A DNA stretch of 64,000 nucleotides from JAUUSJ01 sp964439395 (GCA_964439395.1 CAYTNV010000004.1:62001-126000); one strand, 5' to 3'. Positions 42,690 through 51,633 are shown, counted from the first letter of the stretch. The notes: generated by a model from the sequence alone, not told the origin. Numbers and translations: made by a program.

Positions 42690-44033
42690 TTAATTTTTAT
42701 AGTAAGTATCATAATCTTCCTGGAATTTTGTAGCTACTTCGTCTAACTGACTCTGTATATAAGTTCCATCAACTGTCTTATTCGATGCTGCCTCAGAGAA
42801 AATATTTGTCATAGCCTCTGCATAAGAAGAAGAGAATACAGAATAAGATGGAGTTCTTGGACGAGGAACTGCTGTATTTTCAAGCTGCTCTTTGAACAAG
42901 GAACGTGGAGCCTCTTTATAATCTGCCATAGCTTCATTATCATAAGAAGATACACGAGTTGCAGGTTTTGCAATACCAGCTGCGTATGTTGCTATGTTTT
43001 CTGTATTCATCAGCCACTGCAAAAACTCTCCAGCTGCGTCAACATTTTCACAGTTTTTACTTACTGCTGCTGACCAGTCACCACATGGAGAAACTGCTGT
43101 CTTTGTATTATCAGATACTGGATAATATGTTACACCCCAATCAAATTTTGCACTTGCCTCTAATGTAGCTACATCCCAAGAACCACCAAGCATTGTAGCA
43201 CAAGCGCCATTTAAAAATTCGTCCTGAATAGGGTCAATATTTGCATATCCTTTTGCAATCAAATCTGCAAGATAATTTGCTGCCTCAACAGACTCTTTAC
43301 TATTAATATAGCCTTCTGCTGTAGCTCCATCATCACTTACAAAATCTTTTCCGTTAGAAATAAACATTGGCTCAAGTGCGTATGGAAGTCCCTCGCCGTG
43401 GTCCATAATAATATGTGTTCCAACATACTTATCTGTTGTACACTTTTCTGCAATCTCTGCTAATTCAGACCATGTAAGAGGATTTTCAACTGTACGAGAT
43501 TCGATGGCTGCAACATCAACGCCACATTCTTTTAAGTAATCTTTATTATAGTATAATGCAACAGAAGACTCTGTAGCTGAGATAGCGTATAACTCGTCAT
43601 TATATGTACACTGTGCAACTGTAGAAGGTACAAAATCAGCTAAATCTTCCTCTGTGAAATATTTAGAGATAGGTACAATAATATTATTCGCTGCATAATA
43701 AGATACTGTAGGTCCATCTACAAAGAAAATATCTGGTAAGTCATTCGATGTAACAGCTGTTGTAATTTTATTCTCATATGCATAAGAATCAGAACGGTCA
43801 ATTGCCTCACGACTTACTTGAATTTCTGGATGTGCCTCATTCCACTCGGCGATCTTCTCTGTCCACCATTTCTCGATATTTTCCTTATCTGTTGGACTCC
43901 ATATTGTCAGGTTCACTGTGCCACCGTCTGATGTTCCTGAGCCACTATTTGAAGATGATCCACCGCCACAGGCTGCCAACGATAACACCATAGATGATGC
44001 TAAACATAGGCTAGCAATTTTTTTAAGTTTCAT
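42690..44033 (-). CDS. Carbohydrate ABC transporter solute-binding lipoprotein
   Basis: The start MKLKKIASLCLASS is set by AAGGAGG just upstream; the frame extends 16 codons further without a site. A signal peptide ends in LSLAAC, so the mature 447-residue protein is lipid-anchored. It is an SBP_bac_1-type protein (LTIWSPTDKENIEKWWTEKIAEWNEAHPEIQVS; DIFFVDGPTVSYYAANNIIVPI). It feeds the MalF/MalG-type permeases. LacI operators flank its leader; a fructo-oligosaccharide substrate is inferred from GH32. Confidence 0.92.
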   Translation of the reverse strand: MKLKKIASLCLASSMVLSLAACGGGSSSNSGSGTSDGGTVNLTIWSPTDKENIEKWWTEKIAEWNEAHPEIQVSREAIDRSDSYAYENKITTAVTSNDLPDIFFVDGPTVSYYAANNIIVPISKYFTEEDLADFVPSTVAQCTYNDELYAISATESSVALYYNKDYLKECGVDVAAIESRTVENPLTWSELAEIAEKCTTDKYVGTHIIMDHGEGLPYALEPMFISNGKDFVSDDGATAEGYINSKESVEAANYLADLIAKGYANIDPIQDEFLNGACATMLGGSWDVATLEASAKFDWGVTYYPVSDNTKTAVSPCGDWSAAVSKNCENVDAAGEFLQWLMNTENIATYAAGIAKPATRVSSYDNEAMADYKEAPRSLFKEQLENTAVPRPRTPSYSVFSSSYAEAMTNIFSEAASNKTVDGTYIQSQLDEVATKFQEDYDTYYKN

Positions 44034-44066
44034 AGTTTCTTCCTCCTTAAAATATTTTTCGGTTTG

Positions 44067-44080
44067 TGGAATCGGTTCCA
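44067..44080. promoter_or_regulatory. LacI-family operator, proximal site of the ABC operon
   Basis: TGGAATCGGTTCCA is identical to the distal site 65 bases away. It lies in the transcribed leader of the binding-protein gene. Confidence 0.75.
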
Positions 44081-44096
44081 TCTTGTGGGTTTTTTT

Positions 44097-44120
44097 ACCA
44101 CAGGTTTTTTCACCTGTGGT
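44097..44120 (-). other. Hairpin in the binding-protein leader
   Basis: ACCACAGGT pairs with ACCTGTGGT, located between the two operators. A T-run follows only on the plus strand; on the mRNA it is a plain 5' stem-loop. Confidence 0.5.
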
Positions 44121-44131
44121 TTTATTTGTTA

Positions 44132-44145
44132 TGGAATCGGTTCCA
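44132..44145. promoter_or_regulatory. LacI-family operator, distal site at the transcription start
   Basis: TGGAATCGGTTCCA lies about 12 bases after the -10 element, i.e. just past +1. Two identical sites 65 bp apart (about six helical turns) would allow cooperative binding or looping. Confidence 0.75.
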
Positions 44146-44157
44146 TGTTGTGATTTT

Positions 44158-44186
44158 ATACTAGCACTATTATATCATTATGTCAA
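44158..44186 (-). promoter_or_regulatory. Promoter of the ABC binding-protein gene
   Basis: TTGACA, a 17-base spacer and TAGTAT on the minus strand, with the distal LacI operator immediately downstream. Confidence 0.7.
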
Positions 44187-44377
44187 CTATTTTTTCATAT
44201 TTTTTTCACAAAAACACTATAAATGTGAATATTACACAAGTTTTCACTTGATTTATTGTGCATATTTTCCATTATTTTTCCCCGTATTTTTTATTTCGTC
44301 GGAATTTTTTATAAAACGCTCACAATTTATACATTTGTTGTCTCCTCAATTAAGACATGGAAAAAATTGTTCTTTTT

Positions 44378-45073
44378 CTATTTTCTCTCTTCTTGGCTTT
44401 TCTTCTCTTCCTCCCTCAAACGCTTTTGCTGCTCCTCCACACGGTCAGCCTCCTCCACACGCTTAGGGTCAAAAAGTCTTACAAGATGCATAGAATTTAA
44501 GAACGCAATCATAGCAAATCCTATAATAAACCAGAAAAAAATAATCTGTCCAAATAAACTTGGAAATGCGATAATTGCTAAGATTGGCAGTATATTTAAT
44601 ACCATAATAAAAATTGTGTAAATACCATTACTCATCGATAAAAAAAATGATTTTTTAATCGTCTCCTTTACTCCTGTATCAAAATAGGAAAGCACGGGAA
44701 AAACATGACTTATTACCGCCAAATAAAAATATCCCACTGCCAAAATCACGACAATCATCACAAACTTAATCGAAATATCCCACCAAAACGCACAAAATAA
44801 GTCGAATCCGATAAAAAGTCCCATGGCAAGAAAAATAAAAAACAATGCCGTTCCCTTCTTAAAATTGTTCTTGAATGAGCCAAAAAAAGTAGAGACAATG
44901 CTTGGATCTTGGTGCAAAGCATATTTCATCGTAATATCATACACCGCACAAGTTGTAGCTCCCAGAGTAAAAATAGGGATACTACAAACAAACCATAAGA
45001 TATTGAGCAAAATTAAGTCAATAAGACGATTGAGACCATTCACAACAGAGCCTTCCTGCTGTAAAAACTTCAT
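44378..45073 (-). CDS. YesL/DUF624 family membrane protein
   Basis: The 231-residue protein has about four to five hydrophobic helices and a charged C-terminal tail rich in Glu/Lys (VEEADRVEEQQKRLREEEKK). The N-terminus LNILWFVCSIPIFTLGATTCAVYDITMKY is the DUF624 hallmark. Members sit beside CUT1 sugar transporters; the role is unknown, perhaps assembly or regulation. It precedes the binding-protein gene on the same strand but the latter has its own promoter. Confidence 0.85.
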   Translation of the reverse strand: MKFLQQEGSVVNGLNRLIDLILLNILWFVCSIPIFTLGATTCAVYDITMKYALHQDPSIVSTFFGSFKNNFKKGTALFFIFLAMGLFIGFDLFCAFWWDISIKFVMIVVILAVGYFYLAVISHVFPVLSYFDTGVKETIKKSFFLSMSNGIYTIFIMVLNILPILAIIAFPSLFGQIIFFWFIIGFAMIAFLNSMHLVRLFDPKRVEEADRVEEQQKRLREEEKKSQEERK

Positions 45074-45312
45074 AATTTACACCTCCTATGAAATTGATGC
45101 ACTCATATACTGAGTGCTCTTAATTATGACAGACAGTATAGCAAATCTCACTTGTTATCGCAAGCCATTTTTCTAAAAACTCATTCCTCCTCGCCCTCAC
45201 TTGACAAAATATTTGGAATATTAATTTTTAAAAAAATAATACGAAAACGGGAATATTATCATATGAATCAAATATGAGAGAATGTATAATTGTTTTGACA
45301 TTGGGGAAAGGG

Positions 45313-45424
45313 TGAAAGAAAAATTGAGGAAAGGAAAATTGCAAACACATTATCTTCCATCCTTTGTATTTGCGCCTCAAATGAACAAGTAAACTTGTTC
45401 GCTTGAGGCTTGCTGCAAATTATG
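45313..45424 (+). repeat. 112-bp structured intergenic repeat, copy 2
   Basis: Gapless alignment with 4271-4382, differing at roughly one position in six. Changes at the inner hairpin preserve pairing (GAACAAGT/ACTTGTTC here, AAACAAAT/ATTTGTTT there). The other stem has one mismatch here (TGTATTTGC). No start of a complete gene follows; the ATG at its end leads into the DUF1287-like fragment region. It therefore exists apart from uxaB. Confidence 0.75.
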
Positions 45425-45440
45425 TGAAATACTACTCGTT

Positions 45441-45560
45441 GTATATATAAAGGAGTATGTTGCTACAAAGCCAAAGTATAAAAGCAAATACTATGAGGGC
45501 GGCTATCCAAATGATGAATACGGGGTATGTACAGATATAGTCTTTTGCTACTTTATTTGA
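45441..45560 (+). pseudogene. Fragment of a DUF1287-like gene
   Basis: One frame reads ATKPKYKSKYYEGGYPNDEYGVCTDI and then drifts to a stop. The Y-x-G-G-Y-P...G-V-C-T-D signature recalls DUF1287 proteins, but only about 30 codons remain. It is wedged between repeat copy 2 and the promoter of the HAD gene. The assignment rests on memory of the motif. Confidence 0.45.
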
Positions 45561-45585
45561 CAAAAATTCTCCTTGTCTCTATACT
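45557..45585 (+). promoter_or_regulatory. Promoter of the Cof-type HAD gene
   Basis: TTGACA, 17 bases and TATACT on the plus strand, about 70 bases before the start codon. Confidence 0.7.
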
Positions 45586-45659
45586 AATGTCTTATAACAA
45601 CAGTGAGCATTGTATTTGAAAATTTTCAATGCTATCATTAACAAGAAAGAAGGAATGCT

Positions 45660-46496
45660 ATGATAAAATGTATCGCTCTTGATTTAGATGGAACAACTTT
45701 AAGCAATGATAAAAGCATATCACCAAGAACAAAACATGCCTTAGAGACTGCAATTGCCATGGGAATTCATGTCGTAATCGCCAGTGGCCGCTGTCTCGAT
45801 GCTCTGCCAAAGTCTGTAACAGAAATTGAGGGAATTGAGTATGCCATCACTTCTAACGGTGCCGCGGTCTATGATATAAAAACAAAAAAATGTCTTCAGC
45901 GTATTACATTATGTCCAGAAAGTATTGAACAGATGATTGAACTGACAAGAGAATTGTCTGTGACTCATGAAGTATTTGTGGACGGAATTCCCTATGCAAA
46001 GAGTGAGTATGTAAAAGATCCTCTCGCTCACGGTTCCACTCCCTACGCTGTGGAATATATTAAAAGTACAAGACAACCTATCGACGATATTTTTGCATTT
46101 ATCGAGGAGCATAAAGATGAGATTGACGGACTTGATTTGCTATCAATGAATGGAGAACTCAGAGACGCTCTGTGGAAAAGATTGGAAAAATTAGAGCCAA
46201 AACTCTATGTTACCTCTTCTGTGCAAAATCGAATTGAGACTTCTAATCCAAAGGCTGGAAAACATAATGGACTAGCTTTTCTCTTGGAAACACTCAAAAT
46301 CTCACCCGAAGAAACCGCTGCTTTTGGAGATGCAGATAACGATAAAGAGATGCTATCTTTCGTAAAATACGGAATGGCAATGGACAATGCGAGCGCATTA
46401 TGCAAAGAGGCAGCATGGAAAGTCGTACCTTCTAACACAGAAGACGGGGTTGCCGTTGGAATTGAAGAACTTCTGAACATGGAAGAATGTCTATAA
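45660..46496 (+). CDS. Cof-type HAD-IIB sugar-phosphate phosphatase
   Basis: The 278-residue hydrolase starts IKCIALDLDGTTLSNDKSIS with the HAD motif I aspartates. Motif II is VIASGR, the C2B cap spans about residues 85-190, and motif IV is AAFGDADNDKEML. Members dephosphorylate sugar phosphates or flavin mononucleotide. Ribosome binding site AAGAAAGGA precedes the start. It is monocistronic. Confidence 0.88.
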   Translation: MIKCIALDLDGTTLSNDKSISPRTKHALETAIAMGIHVVIASGRCLDALPKSVTEIEGIEYAITSNGAAVYDIKTKKCLQRITLCPESIEQMIELTRELSVTHEVFVDGIPYAKSEYVKDPLAHGSTPYAVEYIKSTRQPIDDIFAFIEEHKDEIDGLDLLSMNGELRDALWKRLEKLEPKLYVTSSVQNRIETSNPKAGKHNGLAFLLETLKISPEETAAFGDADNDKEMLSFVKYGMAMDNASALCKEAAWKVVPSNTEDGVAVGIEELLNMEECL

Positions 46497-46506
46497 TACA
46501 AAAACT

Positions 46507-46551
46507 GCTCTAAATTTCCTTTTTGATTTTATCATTTAGAAAATCTAGAGC
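46507..46551. terminator. Terminator between the HAD gene and the MarR gene
   Basis: GCTCTA/TAGAGC, one mismatch and ATTT/AAAT form the stem. A T-rich tail (ATTTTTATTTTTTC) follows on the plus strand. Confidence 0.65.
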
Positions 46552-46571
46552 ATTTTTATTTTTTCATATCT

Positions 46572-47027
46572 TCAGTTATTATTTGATTGTTCTAACTCTT
46601 TATTAATATTATAATTTATTTTTTGGATGATAGAATTCACTACCTCTATTTCCTCGTCAGTGATACCTTTCTGAATGATTTCTTTGCAGTTTTCATAAAT
46701 TTTTTCTGCTTTTTTTATTACCTCTTCCGATTTTTTTGTGAGAATAATATGCAAGATTCTGTGGTCTTCCTTATCCTCACAAATCTTGATAAAACCACGT
46801 ACTCGCATATTATCGATTGACTTTGATATATGAGCTTTCGACAAATGTTTTTTTTGCATAATCTCTCTGGCCGTATTTCGCCCTTTTTCTTTGCTCAAAA
46901 AAACTAAAATATCCAGCTCTACGAGTCTTAAATCATACTCTGCGATAAGTGGCTCCACCTTTTTCCCAATCAGCTTTTTTAGCTGTGTCCCTGACATAAT
47001 AATACTATCTGTTTCCATTTTCTTCAA
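46572..47027 (-). CDS. MarR family transcriptional regulator
   Basis: The 151-residue protein has a winged helix-turn-helix: LVELDILVFLSKEKGRNTAREIMQKKHLSKAHISKSIDNMRVRGFIKICEDKEDHRILHIILTKKS. The D-x-R wing and the dimerisation helices at both ends are typical. It is not adjacent to a drug pump in operon; the kinase lies upstream. The target is unknown. Confidence 0.85.
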   Translation of the reverse strand: MKKMETDSIIMSGTQLKKLIGKKVEPLIAEYDLRLVELDILVFLSKEKGRNTAREIMQKKHLSKAHISKSIDNMRVRGFIKICEDKEDHRILHIILTKKSEEVIKKAEKIYENCKEIIQKGITDEEIEVVNSIIQKINYNINKELEQSNNN

Positions 47028-47270
47028 ACTTCCTTAATTTAAGTTTTTTCACCACTCTTATTTGACTTACAGTCCCCAGTCCAATCACTCCGTCACAAAA
47101 TATCGTTCTTTTCTTTTTCATCTACTTCTTTATCTTATAAATATTTTACAGAGTAAATTGATTTTTTGTTTCATATTGATTATAAACTCCTAAAAAAAAT
47201 TAAGCAACTATTTTGACATAAAAAACAAATAATATTCTTGTTTTTTTCAAATTTTATTCTTTTTCCAAAA

Positions 47271-48821
47271 TTATTGTATATTTGAAATTTGCCTTATGGT
47301 TTCAAATGCATCTCGCATATCGTTATGTACAAGCTGATTGCGAAGCTCATATATTTTTCTATAATATTTTGTATTTTCCTTAATCGGCTCAAATGTATCC
47401 TTCACAATTAAGTTTTTTTCAAATACCGCTTTTAAATCATCGATATCTCCCACTGCATAGGCAGCCGCAGCTGCATTTGTCATAACTGCTCCCTGCGCTG
47501 TTTTTAGAGTGACGATTTTGCTATCCATCATATCTGCCTTAATCTGGTTCCAAAGGTCAGATTTACTTCCGCCCTCTGTTACAGTAATGATATTTAAATC
47601 CACTCCCGCTTTTTTATAAATATCGGTCACTCCAATATAGTCATATCCTATTGCCTCAAGAACAGAACGCCATAAAACTGCCTGGTCAGTATCTATTGTC
47701 ATATTTAAAAAACATCCACTCGCCGAGGAAATATCTCCCACACCGCCTGTCAGGTACGGCAAAAACAATACACCGTTTGAGCCGACTGGGGCCTTCTTTG
47801 CTCTTTTTGTAAGCTCATCAAAATATGCTCCATCTCCGACTTTATCACAAATATTATCCCGAAACCATCGAAGAGCCAAGCCCCCTGTGCGAATAAATCC
47901 CCAATAAAAATACGTATTTTCTAATGTTCCACTATTAAATACTAAATCTGTTCCTGGTCTAGAAAGCTCTGGAATAATATCGTCCACAGCAATACAAAAC
48001 ATGGCACAAGTTCCTGCCACATCGGCAGCCTTGTTTACATCCGTGACACCACATCCAATCATACTCTGCATCGTATCACCTGTTCCCGCACAGATTGAAA
48101 TTCCCTCTGGAAGTCCTGTTAAATCTGCGTACTCCTTCGTCATCTTTCCGATAATATCCCAAGGCTTTACAATTTTAGGAAGATACTCTTTTGGAAGTTC
48201 TAAAATATTGAGCTGTTTCTCACTCCAAATCTTTTTCTTCACATCATAGCCAAGTCCCCATCCGGAGAGTGTTCCCCAGTCGATAAAAGCGTCCTTCGCC
48301 TTTAGCCCTGCCAAATGCGCCAAAATATAAGGCGCGTTGTGAATAAATTTCTTTCCTTTTTCTCTAAATTTCTCAGAGTTTGCCATTAACCAGCGGGCAA
48401 ATAAAGCTGGAAACATACAGTTTGGCACTGGATTTCCTGTTTCTCTCGCCCAGATATCTAAGTTCATTGCCTCGAAATAGGCTGCATCTTCTTTTGTCCT
48501 CGAATCTAAATAATTAATATACGGTGTGATGGCATTGAAATCCTCATCTACGCCGACAATTCCAAGGATGACACCGTCTCCAAAAACAGCTCGAATTTTA
48601 TTTACATCCAATCCCTTTTTCTTCATCTGCTCTACACAGGCCTTTATACTTTTTATTGTCGCATTTAAATAATCATCTGCATCCATCTCCACCCAGCCTG
48701 GATGAGGATAGACTAGCGTTGTCGGATGACTCATCTGTGCCACACATTCCATCTCACTATTATAAACTGCCGCCTTTACGCTCTGTGTTCCTGCGTCAAA
48801 ACCAAGATAATATTTTTCCAT
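47271..48821 (-). CDS. FGGY family carbohydrate kinase
   Basis: The 516-residue kinase phosphorylates a pentose, polyol or related sugar. The start MEKYYLGFDAGTQSVKAAVYN is chosen from GAGGG eight bases upstream. The ATP-binding loop is in the first 20 residues; CAGTGDTMQSMIGCG and TEGGSKSDLWNQIKADMMD are the FGGY phosphate and adenosine motifs. It looks like xylulokinase/gluconokinase relatives, but its substrate is not readable. The only upstream control element is an FMN riboswitch with terminator, which is unexpected for a sugar kinase. Confidence 0.85.
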   Translation of the reverse strand: MEKYYLGFDAGTQSVKAAVYNSEMECVAQMSHPTTLVYPHPGWVEMDADDYLNATIKSIKACVEQMKKKGLDVNKIRAVFGDGVILGIVGVDEDFNAITPYINYLDSRTKEDAAYFEAMNLDIWARETGNPVPNCMFPALFARWLMANSEKFREKGKKFIHNAPYILAHLAGLKAKDAFIDWGTLSGWGLGYDVKKKIWSEKQLNILELPKEYLPKIVKPWDIIGKMTKEYADLTGLPEGISICAGTGDTMQSMIGCGVTDVNKAADVAGTCAMFCIAVDDIIPELSRPGTDLVFNSGTLENTYFYWGFIRTGGLALRWFRDNICDKVGDGAYFDELTKRAKKAPVGSNGVLFLPYLTGGVGDISSASGCFLNMTIDTDQAVLWRSVLEAIGYDYIGVTDIYKKAGVDLNIITVTEGGSKSDLWNQIKADMMDSKIVTLKTAQGAVMTNAAAAAYAVGDIDDLKAVFEKNLIVKDTFEPIKENTKYYRKIYELRNQLVHNDMRDAFETIRQISNIQ

Positions 48822-48951
48822 AAAATGTCCCTCTTTCTTTTTCATATCATGGCAGGGCCTAGTATTTCATTGATATATTGGATATTTGAATGTATTTTTG
48901 TATTCCTATTACGAATGATTAGCGATACCTGAGATAACTTCAACTAGAAAA

Positions 48952-48982
48952 AGCTCCATTATACGCAAAGTATAACGGAGCT
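48952..48982 (-). terminator. Terminator of the FMN riboswitch
   Basis: On the minus strand AGCTCCGTTATAC pairs with GTATAATGGAGCT, followed by TTTTC. It lies just after the FMN aptamer. Confidence 0.8.
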
Positions 48983-49003
48983 ATGACTATCCATCGAATT
49001 ACT

Positions 49004-49114
49004 CATCTTCTCACATCCAGACTATACTGTCGGCTCTGGAATCTCACCAGATCATGCCAATTGGCTCGCGGGCTTTACCGCCGGTGGGGAGTTACACCCC
49101 GCCCCGAAGATACT
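49004..49114 (-). promoter_or_regulatory. FMN riboswitch (RFN element)
   Basis: Read on the minus strand it runs ATCTTCGGGGCGGGGTG, TCCCCACCGGCGGT, AAGCCCGCGAGCC, GATCTGGTGAGATTCCAGAGCCGACAGT and GTCTGGATG...AGAAGAT, all RFN blocks in order. Its orientation means it controls what lies below 48950, namely the FGGY kinase, not the MATE gene whose 3' end is upstream. Confidence 0.96.
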
Positions 49115-49130
49115 CTATCTATTTTTATTC

Positions 49131-49159
49131 AGTATAGTACAGATGCTTCTATATTGCAA
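49131..49159 (-). promoter_or_regulatory. Promoter of the FMN riboswitch transcript
   Basis: TTGCAA, 17 bases and TATACT on the minus strand put the start about 10 bases before the aptamer, so the riboswitch has its own transcript. Confidence 0.7.
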
Positions 49160-49183
49160 GGGAATTTTTCAACTAGCAAAAAT

Positions 49184-50536
49184 TTATACGATAGCTGCCT
49201 TCTCCCATTTTTTACCAAAGAATCGGATAGCGAAACATATTGAGCGAAATGCCCAGTCGACAACCATTGCAACCCATACGCCGAAAATTCCCCATCCCAT
49301 ATACTGTCCAAGTAGATAGCTAAATGCAATTCTAAAAATCCACATAGAAAGAATCGCAATTATCATACAATGCTTTGCATCTCCAGCCGCACGAAAGACG
49401 GATGGTAAAGAAAAGGAAATAGGCCAGATAGTAATACAGCTTACTGTATGGAAATAAATAATAGCCCTCGTCGTCTCCGCTGTAATATCAGACAGATGAT
49501 ATGCCTTTATAATAACTGGTAAAAGGGCAATAATAAGAGCATTCATAAGAAACATTCCTACATAAACCATTCCAATCATTTTTTTCGTATAATAGTGAAC
49601 CTGCTCATAATCATTTGCACCAACACACCTTGAAATTACCGTTGTAATGGCAAGTCCAATGGACATTCCCGGCAAGATTTCAAATAAAGCTACCATATTT
49701 CCAACTGCATTTGCGGCAATTGCGTAAGTTCCAAAAGAAGATACCAAGCTTAACACGATAATTTTTCCAAGCTGAAACATACTATTTTCAAGACCATTTG
49801 GCACACCAATTTGCAAAATCCTTTTTACCATTTTCCAGTTAAAATGATATCTCTCTTTTTTTAAGTGCAGTGGATACTTCTCATGAAATAGCATTCCTGT
49901 AATCATCAATCCTGCCACCATACGAGACACAAGAGATGGAATAGCGACACCCTCTGTCCCACGGTGAAATCCATAGATAAGCAATGCATTTCCGCAGACA
50001 TTAATAATATTCATAATGATGGATACTCGCATAGAGATTTCAGAATTACCCATCGCACGGAAAATCGCGGCACCTCCGTTATACATCGCCATAAACGGAA
50101 TAGAGGCACTTACGATAAGCAAATATGTATTGGCGTGAGCCATAACATCTGGCTCTATCTTTCCAAAAATACCGTGAAGAATCATATTTCTTCCGATATA
50201 TACAAAAACAGTGATAGCTAAAGACGCAATTGTGACAAAGCCGATTAGCTGTGTCGCTGACTCGCTGGCCTCCTTTATCTTTCTCTGTCCCAAATACTGT
50301 CCTGCCACAACAGCTCCACCTGTGGCGAGAGCTGCAAATCCGTTAAGCAAAAGTACCATAATATTATCGACCAAGGATACCCCTGAAACTGCTGCCTCTC
50401 CGACACTAGCTATCATAATACTGTCTGCCATACCGACAAGTATTGACAAAAACTGTTCAATTAGCAGAGGGATAATAAGAGCCACTAAATCTCGATTGCT
50501 AAAGAGATAGTGGCTTCGGTCTATTTTTGGTTTCAT
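49184..50536 (-). CDS. MATE family efflux transporter
   Basis: The 450-residue protein has twelve hydrophobic helices in two related halves. Typical segments are ALIIPLLIEQFLSILVGMADSIMIASVGEAAVSGVSLVD, ALATGGAVVAGQYLGQ and GIGLAITTVISRCVG-type loops (here MSIGLAITTVISRCVGAND). It exports cationic compounds against Na+ or H+. It precedes the FMN riboswitch but is not controlled by it. A 180-bp structured repeat lies just upstream of the start. Confidence 0.9.
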   Translation of the reverse strand: MKPKIDRSHYLFSNRDLVALIIPLLIEQFLSILVGMADSIMIASVGEAAVSGVSLVDNIMVLLLNGFAALATGGAVVAGQYLGQRKIKEASESATQLIGFVTIASLAITVFVYIGRNMILHGIFGKIEPDVMAHANTYLLIVSASIPFMAMYNGGAAIFRAMGNSEISMRVSIIMNIINVCGNALLIYGFHRGTEGVAIPSLVSRMVAGLMITGMLFHEKYPLHLKKERYHFNWKMVKRILQIGVPNGLENSMFQLGKIIVLSLVSSFGTYAIAANAVGNMVALFEILPGMSIGLAITTVISRCVGANDYEQVHYYTKKMIGMVYVGMFLMNALIIALLPVIIKAYHLSDITAETTRAIIYFHTVSCITIWPISFSLPSVFRAAGDAKHCMIIAILSMWIFRIAFSYLLGQYMGWGIFGVWVAMVVDWAFRSICFAIRFFGKKWEKAAIV

Positions 50537-50570
50537 TCCTCTTCAACTTCCTTTCTAATTTTTATTATTT

Positions 50571-50760
50571 GATACAAGCGTCAAAAGGTCTTGCGTTTCA
50601 TGCCTGCATGAAAAAGCATGACTTTGAGACGCGCAAAACACCGAAAAGTAGCCATTTTTTGAAGAAAAATGAGCGGATTTGAGGTGTTTTAGGATTGAGG
50701 GAGTGCTTTAGCACGGAGCAATCCGTGTATCATGAGCGTCAAAATACCTTTTGACGCTTT
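50571..50760. repeat. Structured repeat of about 180 bp, copy A
   Basis: It shares 176 gap-free bases with 51775-51950 (eight differences). The left end AAGCGTCAAAAGGT is the exact reverse complement of the right end ACCTTTTGACGCTT, a 14-bp terminal inverted repeat. Inside are GCGTTTC/GAGACGC, AAACACC/GGTGTTT and GGATT...GTGC-TTTA-GCAC...AATCC stems. There is no ORF. It looks like a MITE or a structured RNA gene. Confidence 0.75.
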
Positions 50761-50901
50761 CATTATTATTTTCTTTAATTAAAAATTTATATCTCATATC
50801 CGCACATTATACTATCACCTGACTATTATTATGTCAACCTTTTTGAAGGCATATAAATTTTCTAACTCCATAATTTAAATCCAATATTTTAAAAACTATA
50901 G

Positions 50902-50930
50902 TTGTATGCAGTGGAAAATTATGCTATAAT
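50902..50930 (+). promoter_or_regulatory. Promoter of thrH
   Basis: TTGTAT, 17 bases and consensus TATAAT on the plus strand, about 90 bases before the start codon. Confidence 0.7.
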
Positions 50931-51027
50931 CTACAAGAATATATTTTAGTTCAGCAGTGTGACAAATTATTTTTGAATTATTTTTTAGTTTATACTGCAA
51001 TTTTTCAATAACTAGGAGGATTTTACA

Positions 51028-51633
51028 ATGTATATTACATGTTTAGATTTAGAGGGAGTATTAGTACCAGAAATTTGGATTGCATTTGCCAAGGCTACTG
51101 GAATTCCAGAGCTTAAAAAGACAACAAGAGATGAGCCAGATTACGATAAGTTAATGAACTATCGCATTAATATTTTAAAAGAGCATGGCTTAGGATTAAA
51201 AGAAATTCAAGAAACAATCGCCACAATTGACCCAATTCCAGGCGCAAAAGAGTTTTTAGATGAGCTTCGCTCTATCTGTCAGGTTATCATTATCAGTGAT
51301 ACCTTTACACAGTTTGCGACTCCTCTGATGAAAAAATTAGACTGGCCAACTATTTTCTGCAACTCTCTTGAAGTAGCAGAAAACGGAGAGATTACTGGAT
51401 TTAAGATGAGAATTGAAAATTCCAAGCTCTCTACTGTTCGCGCTCTACAGTCTATCGGATACGAGACAATTGCAAGCGGTGACAGCTATAATGACCTTGC
51501 CATGATTAAAGCAAGCAAGGCTGGATTCTTATTTAAGAGTACAGAGCAGATTAAGGCTGATAATCCAGAATTACCTGCGTTTGAGACTTACGATGAATTG
51601 ATGGCTGCGATTAAGGATGCTATCAAAGAGTAG
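51028..51633 (+). CDS. thrH: Phosphoserine phosphatase / homoserine phosphotransferase ThrH
   Basis: The 201-residue HAD enzyme starts MYITCLDLEGVLVPEIWIAFAKATGI, almost the ThrH signature, with the D-x-E nucleophile motif in place of the usual D-x-D. Motif II is VIIISDTF, motif III lysine in MRIENSKLS and motif IV ASGDSYNDLAM. ThrH dephosphorylates phosphoserine and can move the phosphate to homoserine. AGGAGGA lies before the start. The gene is bracketed by the two 180-bp repeats. Confidence 0.9.
   Translation: MYITCLDLEGVLVPEIWIAFAKATGIPELKKTTRDEPDYDKLMNYRINILKEHGLGLKEIQETIATIDPIPGAKEFLDELRSICQVIIISDTFTQFATPLMKKLDWPTIFCNSLEVAENGEITGFKMRIENSKLSTVRALQSIGYETIASGDSYNDLAMIKASKAGFLFKSTEQIKADNPELPAFETYDELMAAIKDAIKE

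Noticed and set aside
49004..49114. FMN riboswitch controlling the MATE transporter
   Set aside because: The element is on the minus strand downstream of the MATE stop codon, so it cannot regulate that gene from its leader.
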